Source: Dyadobacter sandarakinus
GTDB taxonomy: Bacteria; Bacteroidota; Bacteroidia; Cytophagales; Spirosomataceae
Length of the DNA: 64,000 nt
Assembly: GCF_016894445.1 (NCBI RefSeq)
Contig: NZ_CP056775.1
Coordinates: forward strand, 5,947,001-6,011,000
Direction: 5' to 3'
Shown: positions 57,066 through 64,000 of the stretch, in pieces
Layout: each line of letters opens with the position of its first letter
Numbering within the stretch: the first letter of the stretch is position 1
Notes under the pieces: model-generated
The model's database searches: none
Told to the model about the DNA's origin: nothing
What the model saw: only the letters and a program-made list of their open reading frames with translations
Made by a program: the position numbers and the translations under genes

Positions 57066-57932
57066 ATGAAACTCTTTCGATTTGGTGCTTTTGAGCAGGA
57101 AAAACCGGGCGTAGTGCTCGAAGATGGCAGAAAAATAGATGTATCTGCTTTTGGAGAAGATTTCAACGAAAAGTTCTTTGCTACTGACGGTATTGCAAGA
57201 CTTGGTGCCTGGCTGGAAACCCATGCTGCAGAGGCGCCGGAAGTAGCCGATGGATTTCGGTTTGGATCCTGCATTGCACGTCCTTCCAAGATCGTGTGCA
57301 TCGGAATGAACTATGCCAAACATGCCTACGAGTCAGGTGCAACCGAACTTCCCAAAGAGCCCATCGTATTTTTTAAATCTACTTCCGCACTTTGCGGCCC
57401 CAATGATCAGGTAATTATCCCGCGCAACTCCGAAAAAACCGACTGGGAAGTGGAGCTTGCCGTGATCATCGGCAAACGGGCCAGCTACGTGGACGAAGCG
57501 GATGCGTTGGATTATGTAGCCGGGTACGCCGTGCATAATGATTACTCCGAGCGTGCATTCCAGATGGAGCGTGGCGGACAGTGGGTAAAAGGCAAAAGCA
57601 ATGATACGTTTGCGCCGCTGGGACCTTACCTGGTTACCTCCGACGAGGTTGGAAACGCCAATAGTCTTGACCTCTGGCTGTCACTGAATGGAAAAAAGAT
57701 CCAGGACAGTAATACATCCGACATGATTTTTCAGGTACCCTTTCTGATCAGCTATCTGAGCCAGTTTATGTCCCTGCTGCCAGGCGATGTAATTACCACG
57801 GGTACCCCCGCAGGCGTAGGCCTCGGCATGAAGCCCAATGTTTACCTCAAACCCGGTGACATCGTAGAGCTGGGCATTGAAAAGCTGGGCGAGCAGCGGC
57901 AGGAGGCAGTGGCGTGGAGGAGCTTGGGGTAG
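57066..57932 (+). CDS. Fumarylacetoacetate hydrolase family protein, probable 2,4-diketo-3-deoxy-L-fuconate hydrolase
   Basis: 288 residues; FAH fold seen in VCIGMNYAKHAYESG, TDWEVELAVIIGKRA (metal Glu), GYAVHNDYSERAFQMERGGQW and DVITTGTPAGVGLGM. In the oxidative fucose and rhamnose pathways an enzyme of this family cuts the 2,4-diketo-3-deoxy acid to pyruvate and L-lactate, which fits the lutABC genes further on. Catechol meta-cleavage hydrolases are the alternative, but the neighbours speak for sugar. A 10-bp array begins directly at its stop codon. Confidence 0.85.
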   Translation: MKLFRFGAFEQEKPGVVLEDGRKIDVSAFGEDFNEKFFATDGIARLGAWLETHAAEAPEVADGFRFGSCIARPSKIVCIGMNYAKHAYESGATELPKEPIVFFKSTSALCGPNDQVIIPRNSEKTDWEVELAVIIGKRASYVDEADALDYVAGYAVHNDYSERAFQMERGGQWVKGKSNDTFAPLGPYLVTSDEVGNANSLDLWLSLNGKKIQDSNTSDMIFQVPFLISYLSQFMSLLPGDVITTGTPAGVGLGMKPNVYLKPGDIVELGIEKLGEQRQEAVAWRSLG

Positions 57933-58220
57933 TCAGGGTTGGTCAGGGATGGTCAGATGTGGTCAAGTATGGTCAGGTATGGTCAGGTATGGTCACTTAT
58001 TTTAGTAAAGTGTATCAGCTTTACAATCTCGGTGTAGCGTTCGGGAACTTTGATAAGCCAAAGTTCTTTTGAGCACTGCAAAGCCGCCTATTTAAAGCGC
58101 TTTAACACCAAAATCATGAGCTAAAAAACCAATGATCAAAGACAACACCTGACAACCCCTGACAATACTTGACAACCCCTGACAGCCCCTGACCACACCT
58201 GACCACACCTAACAACCCCA
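57931..58220. repeat. Pair of inverted 10-bp-period arrays (GGTCAGGTAT / ACCTGACCAC type)
   Basis: Seven 10-bp units of type GGTCAGGTAT lie at 57931-58000, starting within the FAH stop codon. Eight 10-bp units of type GACAACCCCT or GACCACACCT lie at 58141-58220, in inverse orientation. For example the 17 bases at 57971-57987 match the reverse complement of 58188-58204 with one mismatch. A 140-base spacer holds a hairpin (58045-58070) and the palindrome TTAAAGCGCTTTAA (58092-58105). The role is unknown. Confidence 0.85.
58045..58070 (+). terminator. Hairpin with T-tract between the arrays
   Basis: GAACTTTG (58045-58052) pairs with CAAAGTTC (58059-58066), loop of 6, then TTTT. A weak, AT-rich rho-independent terminator or attenuator between the FAH and fuconolactonase genes. 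Confidence 0.55.
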
Positions 58221-58246
58221 ATCCACCCCATACCCCCAATTTCCCC

Positions 58247-59080
58247 ATGACCATTGACAGCCACCAACATTTCTGGGTTTACGACGAAGAGCGGGATGCA
58301 TGGATTACACCTGATATGCAGGTTATCCGGCGCAACTTTTTGCCTGCGGATTTAAAGCCTGTACTCGATGCCAATCATGTGAGTGGCTGCGTGGCAGTGC
58401 AGGCAGGACAGTCCGATTCGGAAACTGAATTTTTGTTGCAATGTGCCGAGGCCAATGATTTCATCAAGGGCGTCGTAGGCTGGATTGATCTTCGGTCAGA
58501 GGGTTTGTACGAGAGGCTTGAAAGATACTCGCAGTTTGAAAAGCTGAAAGGTTTCCGGCATGTGGTACAGGCTGAGCCGGCCGGATTTCTTTTACAGTCC
58601 GAGTTCATGCGGGGTGTGGGACAGTTGGTTGCATTTGATTTTACTTATGATATCCTGATATACCAGCACCAGCTTGCCGAAGCTGCGCAGTTTGCTGCCA
58701 GGCTGCCGAATGTGCGGTTTGTCCTGGACCATCTTGCCAAACCCGATATCAAAAATGGGGATATTACGCAATGGGCTGGCGGGATCAGGGAGCTGGCCGA
58801 ACTGCCCAATGTATATTGTAAACTGTCCGGCATGGTGACCGAAGCACATTGGAATGAATGGGAAAAGGCCGATTTCAGACCGTACCTGGATGTGGCTGTA
58901 GAGGCTTTCGGGACGGACAGGCTGATGTTTGGCTCCGACTGGCCGGTATGTCTTGTGGCTGCTGAATATGAAGGAGCAAAAGGCATTTTAACGGATTATC
59001 TGAGCATGTTTTCCGATGCAGAGATGAAGCAGGTAATGGGTGGAAATGCGGTGGAGTTTTACAATCTGGATATGTACTGA
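58247..59080 (+). CDS. L-fuconolactonase-type amidohydrolase
   Basis: 277 residues of the COG3618 amidohydrolase type: N-terminal TIDSHQHFWVYDEERDAW (HxH metal site), FRHVVQAEP, VLDHLAKPDI, and C-terminal RLMFGSDWPVCLVAAEY with Asp. Members open L-fucono- or L-rhamnono-1,4/1,5-lactone. The palindrome TTAAAGCGCTTTAA 142 bp upstream may be an operator. The stop overlaps the mutarotase start by one base. Confidence 0.9.
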   Translation: MTIDSHQHFWVYDEERDAWITPDMQVIRRNFLPADLKPVLDANHVSGCVAVQAGQSDSETEFLLQCAEANDFIKGVVGWIDLRSEGLYERLERYSQFEKLKGFRHVVQAEPAGFLLQSEFMRGVGQLVAFDFTYDILIYQHQLAEAAQFAARLPNVRFVLDHLAKPDIKNGDITQWAGGIRELAELPNVYCKLSGMVTEAHWNEWEKADFRPYLDVAVEAFGTDRLMFGSDWPVCLVAAEYEGAKGILTDYLSMFSDAEMKQVMGGNAVEFYNLDMY

Positions 59081-59412
59081 TGAAAAGATATTGCATGGCC
59101 GTAGATCTGGTGGATGATCCTGTGATGATCGCTGAGTACGAGTCTTACCACAAGCAGATCCGGCCCGAAATCGAGAAGAGCATCCTGGATGCCGGTGTAA
59201 CCCAGATGGAGATTTTCAGGGTAGGCAACAGGTTGTTTATGATCATGGAAACGGTGGACGATTTCAGTTTTGAAAGCAAGGCTCAAATGGATGCTTCCAA
59301 CCCGAAAGTGCAGGAGTGGGAGCAGCTCATGTGGAAATACCAGCGGGCACTGCCTGTATCCAGGCCAGGAGAAAAATGGGTGCTGATGGACCAGATTTTT
59401 GCCCTCAGGTAG
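59080..59412 (+). CDS. L-rhamnose/L-fucose mutarotase (RhaM/YiiL family)
   Basis: 110 residues, the length of the RhaM family. Motifs: RYCMAVDLVDDPVMIAEYESYHKQIRPEI with the catalytic Tyr/His region, MEIFRVGNRLFMIMETVDDFSF and WEQLMWKYQRALP. It interconverts alpha and beta anomers to feed the dehydrogenase. The family is named for rhamnose but also serves L-fucose, as in the Campylobacter locus. The gene starts on the TGA of the lactonase gene (TGATG). Confidence 0.9.
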   Translation: MKRYCMAVDLVDDPVMIAEYESYHKQIRPEIEKSILDAGVTQMEIFRVGNRLFMIMETVDDFSFESKAQMDASNPKVQEWEQLMWKYQRALPVSRPGEKWVLMDQIFALR

Positions 59413-59449
59413 TCCCGGAAAAGTATTGTGAAACCAGTATGAAAGAAGT

Positions 59450-60232
59450 TTGAGCAGAGTTGTCCTTTTATTCCTGACGATTATTTTATCCCTCACACTA
59501 TACGCCTCCCGACCGAGGCGACCAGTGGAGATTAAGGTGATGAGCTTTAACATCCGGCATGGAACCAACCGGAATGAGGAGCCCAATCTCAGGGAAATTC
59601 TGGAAGTAATCAGGGAAAACAAGCCGGAGCTGGTTGCATTACAGGCAGTTGACAGCCTGGTAGACAGTAAAAAGGTGCAGTTTCAGCTGAGGCAGCTGGC
59701 GGTTCAAACCGGGATGCATTACATGTACGCTGTCGCGGATACCAGTGAAAACGGGACGCAGGGGATTGGGATACTGTCGGAGTGGCCTTTTGAAAATACA
59801 CAGGTAATACGGCTTCCGGGCACACCTGGTGCTGATCCAAAAGTACTTTCCTGCGGGCTGATCACTGCTGCCAGGGGGCTCACGTTCCGGTTTTGCAATG
59901 CACGGCTCGAATATGCATCGGTTATAGACCGGGCATTGCAGGCCGCTTACATTAATCAGATGCTTGTCAACAGCATCCAGCCCGTGGTAATCGGGATGGA
60001 TATGGGGGCAAGGCCCAATGAGCAGCCCTACTTTTCATTCAGGAAGAAGTGGCAGGATGCGGCGGAAGGCTCCTGGTTTCAGACCTGGAACGAAGGTCTT
60101 CCCGGCGACAGGCTTGATTATATTTTTGTGCTGATGAACAGCAGAGTGCGCGTCAAGAATTACAAGGTGATCAGGAATCATCCGTTTGTATCCGATCATT
60201 ATCCCATTATAGCTACCGTTGAATTTTGGTAA
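59450..60232 (+). CDS. Exported endonuclease/exonuclease/phosphatase-fold protein, catalytic residues largely lost
   Basis: 260 residues from a TTG start with a signal peptide (to about Ala20). The EEP fold is seen in VMSFNIRHGTNRNE, GTQGIGILSEWPF and the end DRLDYIFVL...VSDHYPIIATVEF. Several active-site residues differ from the family: LQEVD reads LQAVD (Glu to Ala), the NTHL His position reads NARL, and the GDxN site reads GMDMGA (Asn replaced). It is probably a pseudoenzyme or one with changed chemistry. It lies 1 bp before lutA, on the same strand. Confidence 0.7.
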   Translation: MSRVVLLFLTIILSLTLYASRPRRPVEIKVMSFNIRHGTNRNEEPNLREILEVIRENKPELVALQAVDSLVDSKKVQFQLRQLAVQTGMHYMYAVADTSENGTQGIGILSEWPFENTQVIRLPGTPGADPKVLSCGLITAARGLTFRFCNARLEYASVIDRALQAAYINQMLVNSIQPVVIGMDMGARPNEQPYFSFRKKWQDAAEGSWFQTWNEGLPGDRLDYIFVLMNSRVRVKNYKVIRNHPFVSDHYPIIATVEFW

Positions 60233-60233
60233 A

Positions 60234-61010
60234 ATGAGTTATGCAAATTTAAAAATCGGCCTGTTCATTCCCTGCTATGTAGACCAGTTTTATCCGCAGG
60301 TAGGCGTTGCCACGCTCGAACTGCTTGAAAAGCTTGGCTGCACGGTACTATTTCCACTGGACCAGACCTGCTGCGGCCAGCCTATGGCAAATTCGGGCTT
60401 TGAGCACCTGGCTGGTGGCTGCGACCGGCATTTTTATGACCTCTTTTCCGCATGTGATTACGTGGTGTCGCCTTCGGGAAGCTGTGTACTGCATGTGAAG
60501 GAGCATCTTAAAGTGGAGGGTAAGCCCGAGGAGTCAAAGGTATTCCGTAAAAAGGTATATGAGCTGGTGGAGTTTATCACGGATATCCTCAAAATCGACT
60601 TTATTGAAGCCAGCTTCCCGTACCGGGTAGGCTTGCACCAGGGTTGTCACGGACAGCGCGGGCTGCATTTGTCACAGATGTCGGAGCTCAATGCCGAGCC
60701 TTTTTCAAAACCGGTTTTGCTTTTGAGTAAGGTAAAGGGATTGGAGCTGATCGAGCTCGACCGGCCTGATGAGTGCTGCGGATTTGGCGGTACTTTTTGC
60801 GTGAGTGAAGAGGCGGTTTCCGTGAAAATGGGGAAGGACCGGGTGGAAGACCATATCCGCCATCATGCCGAGGTGATCACCGGCTCGGACATGAGCTGTC
60901 TGATGCATTTACAGGGAATATTAAGACGTAAAAACGCCGGCATCCAGGTAAAGCACATTGCCGAAATTCTCAATAGTGCGGTAAAGAAAATACCGGAACC
61001 CATCGTGTGA
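60234..61010 (+). CDS. lutA: L-lactate utilisation protein LutA (two CCG domains)
   Basis: 258 residues from the ATG at 60234, directly after the EEP stop. Two cysteine-rich CCG domains: LDQTCCGQPMANSGF in the first and RPDECCGFGGTFCVSEEAVS in the second. This is the LutA/YkgE subunit of the iron-sulfur L-lactate oxidation complex with LutB and LutC. The partner genes lie 0.7 kb further on, with an opposite gene between. Its function at the end of the fucose operon suits oxidation of the L-lactate released by the FAH hydrolase. Confidence 0.9.
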   Translation: MSYANLKIGLFIPCYVDQFYPQVGVATLELLEKLGCTVLFPLDQTCCGQPMANSGFEHLAGGCDRHFYDLFSACDYVVSPSGSCVLHVKEHLKVEGKPEESKVFRKKVYELVEFITDILKIDFIEASFPYRVGLHQGCHGQRGLHLSQMSELNAEPFSKPVLLLSKVKGLELIELDRPDECCGFGGTFCVSEEAVSVKMGKDRVEDHIRHHAEVITGSDMSCLMHLQGILRRKNAGIQVKHIAEILNSAVKKIPEPIV

Positions 61011-61072
61011 GTCCCGGTAGCTATGAAGGTCAACAGTATGCCTTAACGGTGCAATTCCGGAGAAGACAGATG

Positions 61073-61465
61073 TTAGTTGATCGATGAAACAACCCGGCTT
61101 GTAGTCGTCAGGATGTCAAATGATTGCGCAGCTCTTTCTTTTCCATCCGTGATCTCGAAGGTATAAGTACCGTCTGTCAGTGTGGAGAGATCGAAATATT
61201 TGAGATAATTGTTCTCAACACGCTTGTTTTCAGCAAACAGTACATTCTTGTCGGTATCAAGGATACGTACCAGCACGGTTTTGGATGCAGGATTGCTGTA
61301 TGATACGCGGAATTGCATGGGCTTGATCTGCAGAATGCTCAGTTTTTCTGCAACTGTTTTTTTCTCTGTCGCAGTGGTGTTGTCCTGCACATTTGCAGCA
61401 AATGCCGAACCTGAATACAGCATGCCCGCAAGAGCAGCGATCATAATTGATTTGATATTTTTCAT
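61073..61465 (-). CDS. Secreted beta-sandwich protein of unknown function
   Basis: 130 residues from the ATG at 61465, with a signal peptide ending SAFAA. The mature part (LSILQIKPMQFRVSYSNPAS, then VLVRILDTDKNVLFAENKRVENNY and FDLSTLTDGTYTFEITDGKE) has the strand pattern of a small sandwich like T9SS-type C-terminal domains. It lies on the opposite strand between lutA and lutB. It has a clear minus-strand promoter (61550-61580). Confidence 0.7.
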   Translation of the reverse strand: MKNIKSIMIAALAGMLYSGSAFAANVQDNTTATEKKTVAEKLSILQIKPMQFRVSYSNPASKTVLVRILDTDKNVLFAENKRVENNYLKYFDLSTLTDGTYTFEITDGKERAAQSFDILTTTSRVVSSIN

Positions 61466-61549
61466 AGGAGTAAAAATTTTGTGTCTAAAAAAAGTTAAAA
61501 CATAAACTAGTTTCAGACTCCGGTCCTGTGACCGAAAATCTTTGTAACT

Positions 61550-61580
61550 CAAAGGTATAATGGTTTGCAGTACAATGAAA
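61550..61580 (-). promoter_or_regulatory. Promoter of the secreted beta-sandwich gene
   Basis: On the minus strand TTTC (61577-61580) is followed after 19 bases by TACCTTTG (61557-61550), one mismatch from the full Bacteroidota consensus. Start is expected near 61543, leaving a leader of about 78 bases. Confidence 0.7.
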
Positions 61581-61706
61581 TAGCAGAAAAGGGCTTTGCA
61601 AAAAGTTGTTTGTTAAACAAATGCGAAACTCCGAATAATACCACGAATGTGAAAAGTACAATTTAGATTCTTTATAAAGTCCAACTGGTAAATTGTTAGG
61701 ATAATC

Positions 61707-63082
<1,376 letters not shown>

Positions 63083-63083
<1 letters not shown>

Positions 63084-63667
63084 TGGGAACACGGGAAATG
63101 ATGCTCGAAAAGATCCGTCAAAACAAGCCTGCTGCCACACAGCTGCCGGAAAGCTGGTATTTTGACAGCGAGTATGCCGACACTGAGGCAAAGTTTACAG
63201 AAACACTGCAGGCCATTTTTACGCAGGTAGTTGTTGTAAAAAACGGTGAAGAATTGCTTGAAAAAGCAACCGAAATGTTTGGCGACGTGGTGAACCGGGC
63301 GAGTACTGTACCTGCGCTTGCCGGCTGGGCCGATTTCAGCCTGCAGGTAGCCGATCCGCACGAGCTGGAATTAATTGAAATGGCGATTCTGGAAGCTGAT
63401 TTTGGCGTAGCAGAAAATGGAGCAGTCTGGATTTCGGATCAATACCTTACGCACAGAGTACTGCCGTTTATTACACAGAATCTGGCATTTGTGATCCGCC
63501 GCAATGCGATTGTAAATAACATGCACGATGCCTATCTCCGGCTGACGGATACGACAGGGTGGGGGTGTTTTATTGCAGGACCTTCCAAGACCGCAGACAT
63601 CGAGCAATCACTCGTGATCGGGGCGCATGGGGCCAGAAGCATGGTGATATTTTTACTGGATTCATAA
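63083..63667 (+). CDS. lutC: L-lactate utilisation protein LutC (LUD domain)
   Basis: 194 residues; LUD domain with [21 protein letters not shown] and a conserved [20 protein letters not shown] near the C-terminus. Its ATG overlaps the lutB stop by one base. It completes the LutABC complex. Confidence 0.9.
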
Positions 63668-63673
63668 ATTAAA

Positions 63674-63710
63674 GCTACCTGGCCGGACACTTGAATGCCG
63701 GCCAGGTAGC
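63674..63710 (+). terminator. Strong hairpin after lutC
   Basis: GCTACCTGGCCGG (63674-63686) and CCGGCCAGGTAGC (63698-63710) form a perfect 13-bp stem with an 11-base loop. No T-tract follows, so it may block transcription or stabilise the 3' end rather than act as a classical terminator. Confidence 0.75.
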
Positions 63711-63808
63711 CAAATGGTAAGCGCCTCTCGGTTTATCCGACGACATCTTGTAAATACCGCGTTTTCTAAAAACTTCTTCCCGCAGGCATACTGCCGTCAT
63801 CTTTCTTC

Positions 63809-63816
63809 TATTTTTG
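63809..63816 (+). promoter_or_regulatory. -7 element of the cmk promoter
   Basis: TATTTTTG matches TAnnTTTG, 39 bases before the cmk ATG. A -33 TTTG is not seen at the expected distance. Confidence 0.4.
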
Positions 63817-63854
63817 CACGGATCAGATTGTCCTATCAAATTACTTCTTGTCCG

Positions 63855-64000
63855 ATGCCCAGGATTATTGTTGCGATTGACGGCTATTCGAGTTGTGGCA
63901 AAAGTTCAACCGCAAAACTGGTTGCGAAGCAGCTTAACTACCCTTACATAGACACCGGTGCCATGTACCGGGCTGTCACCCTGTATTTTATACAAAACCA
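63855..64000 (+). CDS. cmk: Cytidylate kinase, partial (runs off right edge)
   Basis: The first 48 residues show the P-loop [18 protein letters not shown] and [15 protein letters not shown], both diagnostic of Cmk, which makes CDP from CMP. The rest is beyond the window. Confidence 0.9.
   Translation, partial: MPRIIVAIDGYSSCGKSSTAKLVAKQLNYPYIDTGAMYRAVTLYFIQN

Noticed and set aside
57931-58220. CRISPR array
   Set aside because: Units are 10 bp, directly adjacent, without unique spacers of 25-40 bp, and no cas gene is in the window.

Overview
The window looks like a chromosomal segment of a Bacteroidota bacterium of the order Cytophagales, most like Dyadobacter or a close relative (inferred from gene content; no database search was possible). 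Supporting signs are Bacteroidota-type promoters (TTTG, about 19 bp, TAnnTTTG), a type IX secretion C-terminal sorting domain, a DUF5686 outer-membrane protein, a sphingolipid-type acyltransferase operon, NDH-2 and many long Bacteroidota-style ORFs of moderate GC. No rRNA, tRNA, CRISPR array, insertion sequence or prophage was seen.

Layout. 1-8.5 kb: end of an ADP-heptose epimerase gene (hldD), a pterin synthase (PTPS/QueD family), lpxB, an Uma2-type nuclease, and a minus-strand run of exported proteins (a glutamine-amidotransferase-like protein, a heparinase-like toroid protein, an amidase), then two paralogous tiny membrane proteins. 8.6-11.7 kb: apbE and a long-form pta. 12.1-26.8 kb: a TetR regulator with a palindromic operator, followed by a 13-gene plus-strand locus. 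It starts with a serine palmitoyltransferase-type enzyme, a GNAT and an NAD-dependent epimerase-like reductase, which matches the bacterial ceramide route. It continues with an outer-membrane DUF5686 protein, a nucleotidyltransferase, an ATP-grasp protein, a CDP-alcohol phosphotransferase, an LPG-synthase-type membrane protein, a HAD protein, a PfkB kinase, a DUF4833 protein, a CmoA-like carboxy-SAM synthase and an ICMT-like membrane methyltransferase. This is the most promising undescribed system in the window: a candidate pathway that makes a ceramide, adds a headgroup through a nucleotide-activated polyol phosphate, and may modify it further.

26.9-36.7 kb: NDH-2, then a GAF protein, an HD domain fused to a Pycsar-effector-like membrane module, a beta-propeller lipoprotein, and a giant metallophosphoesterase / kinase-like / beta-barrel fusion. 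36.7-43.1 kb: stress and DUF4142 proteins, a PAS protein with a HisKA segment but no ATPase domain plus a lone receiver, a GT39 glycosyltransferase, a low-complexity secreted protein and a NarL-type regulator. 43.8-51.6 kb: a repetitive T9SS cargo protein, small hypotheticals, rarA and an ECF sigma factor.

51.7-63.7 kb: adenine deaminase and an AraC regulator, divergent from an oxidative L-fucose (or L-rhamnose) catabolic operon (UxaA-type dehydratase, SDR, FAH hydrolase, fuconolactonase, mutarotase). This leads into lutA and, after an oppositely oriented secreted-protein gene, lutBC. The sugar pathway is expected to end in pyruvate plus L-lactate, and LutABC oxidises L-lactate to pyruvate, so the region makes metabolic sense as one unit. 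The window ends in the first codons of cmk. Intergenic stretches of the catabolic region hold unusual short-period tandem arrays facing each other in inverted orientation.
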